NCBI GenBank assembly: GCA_021776115.1
Contig: JAJFGN010000069.1
Coordinates: forward strand, 1 to 64,000
Source of the DNA: Kiloniellaceae bacterium
GTDB taxonomy: Bacteria > Pseudomonadota > Alphaproteobacteria > Kiloniellales > J153
DNA: 64,000 nt
Direction of reading: 5' to 3'
Positions 8,860-18,268 of the stretch are shown here, piece by piece (the first letter of the stretch is position 1; each line of letters opens with the position of its first letter). Both the position numbers and the translations under genes were made by a program. The notes under the pieces are model-generated. The model did not search any database and had not been told where the DNA came from. It worked only from the letters and a program-made list of their open reading frames with translations.

Positions 8860-9277
8860 TGTTTTGCTCTCCCGGGGCGCGCGTGGCGCGCTTCTTGTCC
8901 CCAAGGTTAGCGGAGCCGGACCCAGCCAGACCAGGATAAAATTATGACATTTGTCCCCAGACATAAGCGGCGGCAATGATCTCGTCAGGTGGCTTTATCA
9001 TCATGTTGTTTAGCAAATGAAACATACAACCAATTGACATTAATACGATTAATGTGATTTTGAGTTACCTGCCGGTGTACAAAGCGCTTAGATCATGGGT
9101 TTCAGGGGTGCCAATCCTGATATCACGAACCCGACTGCACCAGGCCTGTCGTTATCAAGCCGGTGTTCCCCTAGTAGACGGCCCTCGATCCACCCATTTT
9201 TTCATAGTAAACCTACCATTCGGCCCTCAACCGCGCCCCCAACGCCTTAACTCTTGACCAGGATTAACGGAGAACAC
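8860..9277. other. 418-base divergent intergenic region
   Basis: No gene is seen between the bactofilin and the patatin-like gene, which are divergent. The middle part (about 8935-9070) is clearly AT-richer than its surroundings. It holds a 19-base dyad and a TTGACA box annotated separately. The rest shows no hairpin, tRNA or recognisable riboswitch. Confidence 0.6.
9037..9055. promoter_or_regulatory. Operator-like 8-3-8 dyad overlapping a TTGACA box
   Basis: The sequence ACATTAATacgATTAATGT has perfect 8-base arms around a 3-base centre. A TTGACA hexamer at 9034-9039 overlaps the left arm, and an ATTTTG at 9057-9062, spaced 17 bases away, is a weak candidate -10. The arrangement fits a promoter firing toward the patatin-like gene with a homodimeric repressor site over the spacer. 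Promoter activity and regulator are inferred. Confidence 0.45.
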
Positions 9278-10342
9278 ATGGCGCGACGCCCCGCCACTAC
9301 CCAGGGACCGGCAAGCAAAGGCGCGCCCAAGCGCCGAAAAACCATCTGCTTGGCCCTCCAGGGGGGCGGCTCCCACGGCGCGTTCACCTGGGGGGTGCTT
9401 GACCGGCTATTGCAAGACGAGCGGATCGAGATCGAAGGAATCAGTGGGACCAGCGCCGGGGCGATGAATGCGGCGGTCGCCGCCGACGGTCTCGTGCGCG
9501 ATGGGCGCAACGGCGCTCGCGCGGCGCTGATGCAATTCTGGGAAGCGGTTGCGCGTCTCGGCCGCTTTGGGCCGATCCAACGCGGGCCGTTCGAGGTCGC
9601 GAGCGGCACCTGGAATTTACAAGACTCACCCAGCCACATCATGCTGGATTGGGTCAGCCGTTTTCTTTCGCCCTATCAATTCAACCCTCTGAACTACAAT
9701 CCCTTGCTTGAAACGCTACGCAGCACGATCGATTTCGATAACGTCCGGCGGTGCACGAAGTTGCACTTGTTCATCGCCGCAACCAGCGTGCGCAGCGGCA
9801 AGATCCGGATATTCGAGAACCAAGATTTATCCGCCGAGGCCATCATGGCCTCCGCTTGCCTGCCGCACCTGTTCCAGGCTGTCGAAGTGGATGGCGAGCC
9901 GTACTGGGACGGCGGATACATGGGCAATCCGGCACTGTATCCCCTGATTTATAATTGCGAGACGCGCGATGTCGTCATTATCCAGGTCAATCCCATGGTC
10001 CGAAACGAGGTTCCGACGACAACGCCGGATATCCTGGACCGCCTCAACGAGATCAGTTTCAACTCCAGCCTCATGCGCGAGATGCGGGCGATTGCCTTCG
10101 TCTCGCGCCTCGTGGAAGAGAACCGTCTCGACCAATCGCGCTACAAGCGAATGTTGATCCATCGGATTGACGTGGCCGAAGAGATGAACGCCCTGGGCGC
10201 CTCAAGCAAACTCAACGCCGAGTTAAAATTTCTGCACTATCTGCGCGACCTGGGCCGAGCCGAGGCCGATACCTGGCTGGCCCGGAATTTCGATGCACTG
10301 GGCGAACGCTCCACGGTCGATATTGGCACGGACTACTTATGA
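9278..10342 (+). CDS. Patatin-like phospholipase family protein
   Basis: A 354-residue serine lipase-like protein. It has the glycine-rich oxyanion loop GGGSHGAF (29-36), the nucleophile Ser59 in GTSAG, and the catalytic-dyad Asp211 in the DGG motif (WDGGYMGNP). These are the complete set for bacterial patatins, which release fatty acids from phospholipids. No signal peptide or membrane segment is seen, so it is probably cytoplasmic or peripherally bound. A TTG at 9254 is in frame, but ATG 9278 with ACGGAGA just upstream is preferred. The stop overlaps the convergent membrane-fusion-protein gene by 6 bases. The physiological substrate is unknown. Confidence 0.9.
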   Translation: MARRPATTQGPASKGAPKRRKTICLALQGGGSHGAFTWGVLDRLLQDERIEIEGISGTSAGAMNAAVAADGLVRDGRNGARAALMQFWEAVARLGRFGPIQRGPFEVASGTWNLQDSPSHIMLDWVSRFLSPYQFNPLNYNPLLETLRSTIDFDNVRRCTKLHLFIAATSVRSGKIRIFENQDLSAEAIMASACLPHLFQAVEVDGEPYWDGGYMGNPALYPLIYNCETRDVVIIQVNPMVRNEVPTTTPDILDRLNEISFNSSLMREMRAIAFVSRLVEENRLDQSRYKRMLIHRIDVAEEMNALGASSKLNAELKFLHYLRDLGRAEADTWLARNFDALGERSTVDIGTDYL

Positions 10343-11551
10343 GTCACGCCGGCCGACGATGCGCGCGCCCTCGACCACCCGATCGCTCGGATACACGACG
10401 ACCGCCTCGCCCTCCCGAAGTCCATCGGTAATCTCCGCCTCCCGCCCGCTCAAGTGCCCCAAACTCACGGTGCGGCGCGTGGCACGCCCTTCCTGTTCGA
10501 CGAAAACCGACCAATCGTCACCGTTGCGGAACAGGGCGCTTAACGGCAATTTGAGGACACTATCGCTTTCCCATAAAACCACGCGCGTCTCGACGCGGTA
10601 TCCGTGTCCCAAGCCGCGCCAACGCTCAGCCTCCCCCGTGAAGTTGACGACAATATTGACTCTCTGCTCCTCGATCCCCAAGGCAGATACCTTCGTGAAT
10701 CCGGTCGGCTCCACTCTCAAGACTATGCCGGAAAGTAGCTCTGCCCCGCCCCAGTCGTCGATGATGACGCGCTGACCGGGCACAACCTGAACCGCGTCCG
10801 ACGACAAGAGATCGGTAACGATCTCCAGATTGCTCGGGTTTCCGATCTCAACCAAGGGATCGCCAGCCTCCACCACACCTTCGCTCTTATGAAGGATGCG
10901 CAAGATACGGCCACTCACCGGCGAGGTAATCGACACACATTCGCAGGTGCCGCGTTTCGTCGTAGCGGTCACGGGTGACAGCAATTCCGCTCGGGCCCGC
11001 TCTAGCTCCGATCCACGCATGCGCAGCGATGCCCGCGCCGTCGCCACCGCGGCCTGTGCCGTCTTGAATGCCAGCTTCGCGCGGTCGTAGTTCCGTACCG
11101 AGATGGTTTCGCCGCGTACCAGCTTGCGGGCGCGCTGAAACTCGGCACTGGCATACTCCAACTCGGCTTCGGCACGCTCGAGCTCGGCCGCGGCCAAGGC
11201 CCGCGCCGCCTTCGCCGCGTCAATCGCCGCCTGGGCCTGCGCTTCGCTGCGCAGGTCGAGAAAGGCCGGATCGATCGGCTCGATCCGCGCCACGACAGTC
11301 TCGTTGGCGGCGACTGGGTCGCCGACCTCTGCGTCGATCCGCAGGGCACGCCCGGAAACCGGCGCCGAGAGCCTATAGACATCCTTGACCCGGGTTTCGC
11401 CTTCCTCGTCCACGGTCACGACCAAGGGGCCGCGCGTTGCAACGAGTAGATCGACGGGCACGCTCTGAGGCCGAAAGGCGTAGGCGAGTCCGGCAATGAG
11501 GGCGCCAATGAGTACGCTCCAGAACGCGAGCCGCCGCCAACTGTTAGCCAT
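10337..11551 (-). CDS. Periplasmic adaptor (HlyD/membrane fusion protein) of an ABC exporter
   Basis: A 404-residue membrane fusion protein with one N-terminal anchor (about 8-26). A split lipoyl/barrel-sandwich region follows: one half near 58-90, the other resuming at ITSPVSGRILRI. A long alpha-helical hairpin between about 100 and 190 is rich in Ala, Glu and Arg. The C-terminal beta-barrel and membrane-proximal part ends with an IVGRRDS tail. Its job is to link an inner-membrane transporter to an outer-membrane channel. It lies 7 bases after the permease gene, so ATPase, permease and adaptor form one operon. No outer-membrane factor gene is present here. The GTCEC insert before the second lipoyl half is unusual, and its role is unknown. 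Confidence 0.88.
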   Translation of the reverse strand: MANSWRRLAFWSVLIGALIAGLAYAFRPQSVPVDLLVATRGPLVVTVDEEGETRVKDVYRLSAPVSGRALRIDAEVGDPVAANETVVARIEPIDPAFLDLRSEAQAQAAIDAAKAARALAAAELERAEAELEYASAEFQRARKLVRGETISVRNYDRAKLAFKTAQAAVATARASLRMRGSELERARAELLSPVTATTKRGTCECVSITSPVSGRILRILHKSEGVVEAGDPLVEIGNPSNLEIVTDLLSSDAVQVVPGQRVIIDDWGGAELLSGIVLRVEPTGFTKVSALGIEEQRVNIVVNFTGEAERWRGLGHGYRVETRVVLWESDSVLKLPLSALFRNGDDWSVFVEQEGRATRRTVSLGHLSGREAEITDGLREGEAVVVYPSDRVVEGARIVGRRDS

Positions 11552-11558
11552 TCCCTTC

Positions 11559-13925
11559 CTACTCCCGTGTCTTGAGAACAGCGATCAGATCCAAACGATC
11601 AATGCGCATTCGAACCAGAGCCGCCGTGACGATCGACGCGGCAAGTCCCAAAAGAACCGCGTATCCGTAGGTTGAGTCCTCGATGATGAGCGGGAGCCTG
11701 AACAACTCCGTATCGAAGGCGTTTGTGATGACCCAGGCCACCAGGCCGTAACCCGCGAGGCAGCCCAAGGGCATGGCCAAGAGAGTCAGAATCGCGACTT
11801 CGCCCAAAAGGATATACGACACCTCCGCCCTGCTGAACCCCAAGACCCTTAGTGTCGCCAAATCGCGGCCGCGCTCGGACAAGGCGATGCGCGCGCTGTT
11901 ATAGGTCGTCCCAACCGCCAGAGTAGCCGCGAAGCCGGCGAAGAAAGACACGAACACCAGCAAGAGCTTGCCCATGGTCTCTTCGAAGGTATCGATCACC
12001 GCTCGACGCAAAAGCACGCCCGACACCTTCGGCGTCTTCTTCAAGGCGCGGAACAGTGCCGGCATGGCGGTTGGATCAACCAAAAGGTGCGCGCCGTCGA
12101 TGGCTGGGCGCTCGCGCATGACACGGTTTAGCGTGCCGATCTCCATGTAGACCGGGGTGCCGATATAAGTCTCGAAAAGGTCCATAACCGGGACCTCGAA
12201 CACCGGACGGCGGTCTTCCAGAACTTCAACCGTGATCATATCGCCACGGCCGACCCCCAGAACCTCGGCCAACTTGGTCGACATAACCAGTCCCCCGGGC
12301 GAGACGCTGACCGGGCGCTCTGAAGTATCGTAGACGAGGTTCAATCTCGGCGTATTCGGAACCCCTTCGATCGCGATCCTTTTGTGCCGTGACCCGGCGC
12401 GGAGCCGCGCCGCGACCGCGCGGAATGGCTCCACCGTTAAAACGCCGGGCAGACGGGCGAATTCGCGCAGGATTTCGCTCGACCGCGACTCCACCAGGCC
12501 GACCGAGACATCTTGGCGCTGCGCCTGTTGGAAATTTACGTCAATCATGCGATTAATGGCGTCGACCCATTGCAGGGCGGTGATCATGACCGCCACCGAC
12601 ATGGCGATGCCTGCCGTGGTCAGGAACGAGCGGACGGGCCATCGCAAAATCTGCCGTATCACGATCCGGGTCGGCTGATCGAACCAGCGGGCCAAGATTA
12701 GGCTGAACCACGTCCGGCTATAGGCTGGCGGCGCCGGCGGGCGCATGGCCACCGCTGGCGGCAAGGCGGCGGCGTGGCGCACGGAGCCGAGGGCGCCGAG
12801 CATGGCGACCGCCAAGCTGATCAAGGCGACGACAATGAAGACCGCCGGGCTCGGCCGGTAATAGAGAAAGGGGAAATCGAAGTTCTCGGCATAAAGCCGC
12901 GTGTTGATCAAGCCCAACCAGTATCCGACCCCCCAACCTAGCAGGATGCCGATACCGGCCATCGCGAAGACCAGCTTGATATAGTGCCAGGCTACCGCCC
13001 AATTGCTGTATCCGAAGGCCTTCAGAAGGCCTATCTCCTCCCGCTCGGTCGCGATCAGCCGCGCCAGAATCATATTGGTCAGAAAGGCCGCCACGGCCAG
13101 AAAGATCGTCGGCAGTATCGCGGACATGGTGCGCATCTGCTCGATCTCGTTCATGAGGAACCAGTTGGAGATCTGATCCGCCCGCTCAATTGCCCCGATT
13201 CCGCCATGGCGCGCCAGGATCTGATCGAGACGGTCGATTACCTCTTGTGGTTGCGCCCCGCGCATGAGCGATAGGGAGACATCGTTAAAGGCGCCGTCCA
13301 GATCGAAGGCGGCGGCCAGCGCCTCGCGGCCCATCCAAAGAATGCCGAAACGCTTGTCGTCGGGCATGAGAGCGCCAGGTCCGATGGCATAGACGAACTC
13401 CGGCGACAGCGCGATACCGACGATCTCCAGGTTGCGCCAATGGCCGTTCAGAATGGCGCCGACGCGATCCCCCGGCGTCAAGCTATGGGCGAGCGCAAAA
13501 GGCTCGCTGATCACGACCTCATCGGGCCGGCCCGGCGCGACCAAACGCCCGGCGCGCAGTGCCAGACGATTCAGGAGCGGCTCTCCCTGTTCTGGAATTG
13601 AGACGATAGACCCGAGAAGCGGCTCCTCGAACCCGGCAATATCCAGGATCGCGAATTCGAAAATTCGCGTTTCGACGGCCTGGACACCTGGAATCTTTCC
13701 GATTTTTCGGGCCAAACGTTCTGGCGCCCGCTTGACTGTCGCGAAAACCTGGGCGAAGCCATAACGCTCATAATACGCCCGCGCCGTTTCGTCGAGCGAC
13801 TGCATGGTGCCGAGCGACATCACCAACATGGCCACGCCAGAGGCGATGACGATCGCGACCGCCAGTATCTGGCCGCGCATGTGCCAGATGTCGCGGGTTA
13901 ATTTTCGGTTCAGTGCGGTCGTCAT
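11559..13925 (-). CDS. ABC transporter permease, FtsX-like (two FtsX domains)
   Basis: A 788-residue membrane protein with an N-terminal transmembrane helix (about 19-40), a large periplasmic domain, then three helices near 275-380. A second copy of the same plan follows: a helix near 440-460, another periplasmic domain, and three helices in the last 130 residues ending VLKTRE. This duplicated FtsX arrangement is that of MacB/LolCE-related type VII ABC systems, which work mechanically on substrates in the periplasm rather than pumping across the membrane. The ATG at 13925 lies 4 bases after the ATPase stop; upstream in-frame codons belong to the ATPase gene region and are rejected. The substrate is unknown. 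Confidence 0.88.
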   Translation of the reverse strand: MTTALNRKLTRDIWHMRGQILAVAIVIASGVAMLVMSLGTMQSLDETARAYYERYGFAQVFATVKRAPERLARKIGKIPGVQAVETRIFEFAILDIAGFEEPLLGSIVSIPEQGEPLLNRLALRAGRLVAPGRPDEVVISEPFALAHSLTPGDRVGAILNGHWRNLEIVGIALSPEFVYAIGPGALMPDDKRFGILWMGREALAAAFDLDGAFNDVSLSLMRGAQPQEVIDRLDQILARHGGIGAIERADQISNWFLMNEIEQMRTMSAILPTIFLAVAAFLTNMILARLIATEREEIGLLKAFGYSNWAVAWHYIKLVFAMAGIGILLGWGVGYWLGLINTRLYAENFDFPFLYYRPSPAVFIVVALISLAVAMLGALGSVRHAAALPPAVAMRPPAPPAYSRTWFSLILARWFDQPTRIVIRQILRWPVRSFLTTAGIAMSVAVMITALQWVDAINRMIDVNFQQAQRQDVSVGLVESRSSEILREFARLPGVLTVEPFRAVAARLRAGSRHKRIAIEGVPNTPRLNLVYDTSERPVSVSPGGLVMSTKLAEVLGVGRGDMITVEVLEDRRPVFEVPVMDLFETYIGTPVYMEIGTLNRVMRERPAIDGAHLLVDPTAMPALFRALKKTPKVSGVLLRRAVIDTFEETMGKLLLVFVSFFAGFAATLAVGTTYNSARIALSERGRDLATLRVLGFSRAEVSYILLGEVAILTLLAMPLGCLAGYGLVAWVITNAFDTELFRLPLIIEDSTYGYAVLLGLAASIVTAALVRMRIDRLDLIAVLKTRE

Positions 13926-13929
13926 CGGT

Positions 13930-14736
13930 CTACCAAGCAATTTCCTTTGCCGGACGCTTGCGCGTATTCTCTCGAACCTCCGCGATCCGGCCATCGGCGA
14001 AGGATAGGACACGATCGGCCATATCGGCGATGCCCGCATTGTGCGTGATCAATGCGGTCGTCGTGCCCAGTACTTTGTTCACCCGCTCGATTGCCTCCAG
14101 GACCCGCACACCGGTGCGGCTATCCAAAGCGCCCGTCGGCTCATCGCACAGCAGGATCGCGGGCCGTTTCGCGATCGCCCGGGCGATCGCGACCCGCTGC
14201 TGCTCGCCGCCGGAAAGTTGCGCCGGAAAATGGTTTCGCCGCTCCTCCAGGCCGACCAGGCTAAGCGCCTCGCCGGGGTCCATAGGATCCCGCGATATCT
14301 CAGTCACGAGGGCGACGTTCTCTTCCGCGGTCAAGCTGGGGATCAGGTTATAGAACTGAAAAACGAAGCCGACATGGTCGCGGCGGTACCGGGTCAGGGC
14401 CGCCTCGCCGCAGGAGGCCAAATCGAGATCACCGAACAGGACCTGGCCCGCCGTCGGCTGATCCAATCCGCCTAAAATGTTGAGCAGTGTCGATTTACCG
14501 CTGCCTGAAGGACCGACCAGAACAATCAGTTCCGAGACAAGCATATCCAGATCGACGCCGCGCAGCGCCAGAACCTCAAGCGAATCGGTGCGGTACACCT
14601 TGGTCACGCCGCGCACGCGTAAGGCAAACTTTCTTGGATCTTCTGAAGATGTCCCGGTACTTGCCATACTTGTCACGCCCGATGCCGTCGCTTCGCCTGC
14701 CGGGCCCCTACCCGAAACGCCCGGTAATGTAGCCAT
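13930..14736 (-). CDS. ABC transporter ATP-binding protein (MacB/LolD type)
   Basis: A 268-residue ATPase with Walker [11 protein letters not shown]-loop [12 protein letters not shown], signature LSGGEQQR, Walker [14 protein letters not shown] and the H-loop in LITHN. The DEPTGALD and FQFYNLIP variants are typical of the LolD/MacB/FtsE subfamily that energises FtsX-like permeases. It stands directly before such a permease gene. The start at 14736 would overlap the upstream pstB stop by 29 bases. An internal ATG at 14667, just before the conserved fold, is an alternative; neither has a strong ribosome binding site. It heads the three-gene exporter unit. Confidence 0.92.
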   Translation of the reverse strand: MATLPGVSGRGPAGEATASGVTSMASTGTSSEDPRKFALRVRGVTKVYRTDSLEVLALRGVDLDMLVSELIVLVGPSGSGKSTLLNILGGLDQPTAGQVLFGDLDLASCGEAALTRYRRDHVGFVFQFYNLIPSLTAEENVALVTEISRDPMDPGEALSLVGLEERRNHFPAQLSGGEQQRVAIARAIAKRPAILLCDEPTGALDSRTGVRVLEAIERVNKVLGTTTALITHNAGIADMADRVLSFADGRIAEVRENTRKRPAKEIAW

Positions 14737-15532
14737 GGGTGCGCTCGTCCCGCGGCTGAGTGAAAATCTCTTCGGTCGGCCCGACCTCGACCAACTCTCC
14801 TAAGTGAAAAAATGCGGTTGCCTGGGATACGCGCGCGGCCTGCTGCATGTTGTGCGTTACGATCAGAATGGTCAGCGCCGTGCGCAATTCGTCGATCAAC
14901 TCCTCTATCGTGGCGGTGGCGATGGGATCCAAAGCCGAACAGGGCTCGTCCATCAGCAAGATCTCGGGATTGACCGCTATCGCCCGGGCGATGCAGAGGC
15001 GTTGCTGCTGGCCACCGGACAGGCTCGTCCCCGGTTCCTGCAGCCGGTCCTTTACTTCGTCCCAGAGGGCCGCGCGCCGCAGGCTCGATTCGACAATGGC
15101 CGCCAGATCCGCCTTGCTCTCGGCCATGCCGTGGATGCGTGGGCCATAGGCGATATTGTCGAAGATCGATTTCGGAAAGGGATTGGGTTTCTGAAAGACC
15201 ATGCCGACGCGGGCCCGTAGCTGCACGACATCCAGATCGGCCGCGTAAATATCCCGCCCGTCGATGGCGATCTCCCCTTCAACTCGGCATTCCGGGATCA
15301 CGTCGTTCATCCGGTTGATACAGCGAATGAAGGTCGACTTGCCGCATCCCGACGGGCCGATCAGGGCCATGACGCCGTTTCGGGCGATCTCGACATTGAC
15401 CCCGAAAAGCGCCTGCTTGTTGCCATAGAAAACATTCAAGTCGCGCACCACGATGGCAATATCGGGCGTCACCGGGGCCGTCTTCGCCTCGGGCTCAGGA
15501 CTGTCAAAACTTAAAGGGACCGCATTCGCCAT
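14708..15532 (-). CDS. pstB: Phosphate ABC transporter ATP-binding protein
   Basis: A 274-residue ATPase with Walker [10 protein letters not shown], the PstB-specific INRMNDVIP segment, [11 protein letters not shown] in the Q-loop, signature LSGGQQQR and Walker [13 protein letters not shown]. The tail near [17 protein letters not shown] matches the usual PstB C-terminus. PstB powers PstSCA phosphate import, but no pstS, pstC, pstA or phoU lies near it. It therefore either works with a permease encoded elsewhere or is a relocated duplicate. An acidic and Pro-rich leader of about 25 residues precedes the fold. The 80 bases before it hold no other gene. Confidence 0.93.
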   Translation of the reverse strand: MANAVPLSFDSPEPEAKTAPVTPDIAIVVRDLNVFYGNKQALFGVNVEIARNGVMALIGPSGCGKSTFIRCINRMNDVIPECRVEGEIAIDGRDIYAADLDVVQLRARVGMVFQKPNPFPKSIFDNIAYGPRIHGMAESKADLAAIVESSLRRAALWDEVKDRLQEPGTSLSGGQQQRLCIARAIAVNPEILLMDEPCSALDPIATATIEELIDELRTALTILIVTHNMQQAARVSQATAFFHLGELVEVGPTEEIFTQPRDERTHGYITGRFG

Positions 15533-15614
15533 CGCGATGATCCAAGCACCCTTGCCGTCACGAGGCGCACCCTAGTCTGACCGCGCCGCGAGACAAGATC
15601 GAACTTGGCTATCT

Positions 15615-16469
15615 TCAACCTCCGGCCGCGAGGGTCCGATACAACTCCGGCCGCCGCTGGGTCATGAGGGGATAACGCGCGCGGACTTCTTGGATGAAAT
15701 CGAGATCGATGAAGGCGGTCACGCAATCCTCGTTATCGGAAGCGGTGGCGACGACTACCCCCCAAGGATCGACAATCATGCTGCGTCCCACGAAGCCAAT
15801 ACCCGACTTCGGCTCCACGCCGTACTGCCCCGAGGCGACCACGAAAGCCTGGTTCTCGGTCGCGCGGGCGCGCAGGAAGAACTCCCAATGATCGATCCGT
15901 GGGCTCAGGAAGGCCGAGGCGCAAACCAAGATTTCCGCGCCGTTGAGGGCCATCTCCCGGTAAACCTCGGGGAAACGCAGATCGGAGCACACGGAAAGCC
16001 CGATACGCGCAAGATTGGTGCCGTAAACATCCAAGTTGCCGCCCGGCGATATGGCGTCGGATTCACGTATGCCGCCCTTGATGTCGGTCCGGTTCGGCGC
16101 GTCGAACAAGTGGGTCTTGCGGTAGACCCCGATTATCTCACCCTGGGGAGAGATCAGCGGCACAGAGTTGTAGTAGGCACCGTCAGCACCGCGTTCGTAC
16201 ATGGACCCGGCGATAAACATGCCATAGCGGCGCGCCTTGTCCGCCAACATCTCGGTCGTTGGCCCGGGAAACGCTTCGGCAATTTTTTCGTGCAGGCCCT
16301 TCTCGCTGAATCCCAGACCGGTCCACAACTCGGGCAGAACCGCCAGGTCGGAACCGCGCCCGCCCGCAACGTCGAGCCAGCCCGCCATCTTGTCCACGGT
16401 CGCCGCCTTTTCGCCATCGACCGCGGTAATCTGAATGGCCGATACCGTCAGTTGACGCTTTTCATCCAT
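15615..16469 (-). CDS. Carbon-nitrogen hydrolase (nitrilase superfamily amidase)
   Basis: A 284-residue cytoplasmic hydrolase of the nitrilase fold. The catalytic Glu-Lys-Cys set is present: Glu47 in LPELW, Lys118 in YRKTHLFD and Cys161 in SVCSDLRFPE. The CSDLRFPE form and YRKTHLFD favour the amidase/omega-amidase-like branches over true nitrilases, so C-N bond cleavage of a small amide is likely. The exact substrate is unknown. ATG 16469 has a GGGAGG site 6 bases upstream and fits the family start; the in-frame extension to 16535 is rejected. It lies 75 bases after soeC on the same strand, so read-through from the sulfite dehydrogenase operon is possible. Confidence 0.9.
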   Translation of the reverse strand: MDEKRQLTVSAIQITAVDGEKAATVDKMAGWLDVAGGRGSDLAVLPELWTGLGFSEKGLHEKIAEAFPGPTTEMLADKARRYGMFIAGSMYERGADGAYYNSVPLISPQGEIIGVYRKTHLFDAPNRTDIKGGIRESDAISPGGNLDVYGTNLARIGLSVCSDLRFPEVYREMALNGAEILVCASAFLSPRIDHWEFFLRARATENQAFVVASGQYGVEPKSGIGFVGRSMIVDPWGVVVATASDNEDCVTAFIDLDFIQEVRARYPLMTQRRPELYRTLAAGG

Positions 16470-16544
16470 GAGTGCCTCCCGTGCCGCCGCTACGTTCGGA
16501 GCGCATCGTAGCAGGGCACTACCCCAGACCGCCACACAGGAGAG

Positions 16545-17495
16545 TCAGGCCGATTCCGCGCCGTAGTAAAGCGTGACGACATGTTGCGCCTCGGCAAAGA
16601 AGAGCCAACGCTCGATCAACATGCCGAGCATGGACACAGCCGCCGCCAGGAATGCCAAAATTGCGGCGGCCCGCCCTTCCTCCATGGCGACCACGCTCAA
16701 GCAGAGAAATAGAGGAACAATAAACCCTGCGAGCAAGGCGTAGACGCGCAGCTTGTGGGCATGCTTGCGGGCGATCTGGAAGCCCATCTCACGCTGCACA
16801 TAATTGGCCTGGGTGTGCGCCGTCTCCCATTGCCGCACAGTACCCAGCCGAGCCAAGCCGGTCGCATGCCCGGGGGTGCGCAGGGCTTTACCGGTATCGA
16901 TGCTGTGCCAGTACCCGAATTTCGCCACCATCCCAAGCGACAGAACCGATACGCACAGCCAGGTAAACAAGCTCCTGCCCTCGCCGAACGCAAGCACCAA
17001 GGCGTTGAACCAAAGGGCGCCGGTCGCGATGGCCAAGAGAAGGTAGATCGGGGTAACCCAGTCGTTATGCCATTGGCTGATAGTTCTCAGCGATTGATAG
17101 ATCATCCCAGTGCAGTAGACGGTCAGAACCGCACCGACGGCCGCTGCGACGCCAAACAGCGCCCAGACGCCGCTCGTATCTCCCATAGTTATCCATCCGA
17201 TCGCGAACAGCCCGGCCGGCACATAAGTGATCAGCGCCAACACGCCTTCGCGCGACAACCAGGAACTGCGCCATTGCGTCACCGCCCGCCAGGCGCGTTC
17301 CGGATGGCCCAAATGAAAAGCCGAGGACATCAATCCGAAAGTCACCAGGCCGAATGAAAAGCCAAAGCCGAGCAGACCCATCACGGGATCCGAGGATATG
17401 ACCCCGGCGACGCCAAACAAGCAGAGCAAGATCATCAGGCCGTATCCCGCGCCGGAGAGCGTGGTAAAGAGCAGCACGGAATAGGCGGGATGCAT
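16545..17495 (-). CDS. soeC: Membrane anchor subunit of sulfite dehydrogenase (DmsC/NrfD-like)
   Basis: A 316-residue protein with about eight hydrophobic helices and short loops, in the DmsC anchor family. FHLGHPERAW in the second loop and the paired WFFAEAQHVV-type tail are familiar elements of these anchors. The subunit would pass electrons between the iron-sulfur subunit and membrane quinone. It starts 14 bases after soeB in the order A-B-C, which is the SoeABC arrangement described from purple sulfur bacteria and roseobacters. DmsABC has the same plan, so the identification relies mainly on the molybdenum subunit. Confidence 0.82.
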   Translation of the reverse strand: MHPAYSVLLFTTLSGAGYGLMILLCLFGVAGVISSDPVMGLLGFGFSFGLVTFGLMSSAFHLGHPERAWRAVTQWRSSWLSREGVLALITYVPAGLFAIGWITMGDTSGVWALFGVAAAVGAVLTVYCTGMIYQSLRTISQWHNDWVTPIYLLLAIATGALWFNALVLAFGEGRSLFTWLCVSVLSLGMVAKFGYWHSIDTGKALRTPGHATGLARLGTVRQWETAHTQANYVQREMGFQIARKHAHKLRVYALLAGFIVPLFLCLSVVAMEEGRAAAILAFLAAAVSMLGMLIERWLFFAEAQHVVTLYYGAESA

Positions 17496-17509
17496 TTTCG
17501 CCGGCTCTC

Positions 17510-18268
17510 CTAACGAGACAACGCACGGTCTAACCAGCGGAATACGCGATCCCCCGCCGCACCGGGTCCGGTGTCGGCCGGCTTCAGCGCAGCCAGCTCA
17601 GTATCCGCGCCAACACGCCGTTCGCGCGGCGGCAGGTATTTGTTGACCGGGCGATATCCCAGACCGGGCATCAGATCGAAACCGCCGCGTTCACGCACCA
17701 GGGTCGAGACCGCGCTTTCCGGATCGCCCAAATCGCCGAAATGGCGCGCGCCGGTCGGGCAGGCTCTCACACAAGCCGGTTGGCGGTCTTCCGGTTCCAG
17801 GTTCTCATTGTAGATTCGATCGACACACAGCGTGCATTTCTTCATCACACCGTCGTCTTCGTCGTATTCCCGCGCCCCGTAAGGACAAGCCCAGGAACAC
17901 AGCTTACACCCGATACAGGTATCCGGATTGACCAGGACGATACCATCCTCGGCCCGCTTGTAGGACGCACCGGTCGGACAAACGGTCACGCACTCTGGCT
18001 CCTCGCAATGCAGACAAGAGCGCGGAAAGTTAACCGTCATGCCGCCAGAGCCGTGTGTGCCGGGGCTGACTTCGTAGCTATGAATTCGGTTTAGCCATAC
18101 GCCGGTAGCCTCTGCTCCATAAGGATTTTGGTCAGTCAGGGGCGCTGTATGCCCGGTCGTGTTCCATTCCTTGCAGCTGACCGCGCAGGCCTGACAGCCG
18201 ACGCAGGTATCCAGGTCAATGACCAAGCCCAGTTTCTTGCCGCTCGACGATTCTGGCAGGCTGGTCAT
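17510..18268 (-). CDS. soeB: Four-cluster ferredoxin subunit of sulfite dehydrogenase
   Basis: A 252-residue electron-transfer subunit with four cysteine groups. Group I is Cys22, 25, 28, 32. Group II is Cys85, 88, 93, 97. Group III is Cys118, 121, 124, 128. Group IV is Cys145, 148, 166, 170. Each contributes to a [4Fe-4S] cluster, the DmsB/NrfC pattern. All four sets are complete, so none of the clusters should be a [3Fe-4S] variant. No Tat signal is visible, which agrees with a cytoplasm-facing SoeABC complex. The ATG overlaps the soeA stop as ATGA, indicating translational coupling. The KYLPPRERRV stretch near 210 follows the last cluster. Confidence 0.88.
   Translation of the reverse strand: MTSLPESSSGKKLGLVIDLDTCVGCQACAVSCKEWNTTGHTAPLTDQNPYGAEATGVWLNRIHSYEVSPGTHGSGGMTVNFPRSCLHCEEPECVTVCPTGASYKRAEDGIVLVNPDTCIGCKLCSWACPYGAREYDEDDGVMKKCTLCVDRIYNENLEPEDRQPACVRACPTGARHFGDLGDPESAVSTLVRERGGFDLMPGLGYRPVNKYLPPRERRVGADTELAALKPADTGPGAAGDRVFRWLDRALSR

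Noticed and set aside
15690-16511. 273-codon plus-strand open frame opposite the nitrilase gene
   Set aside because: The antisense gene has the full Glu-Lys-Cys triad; this frame has no motif.
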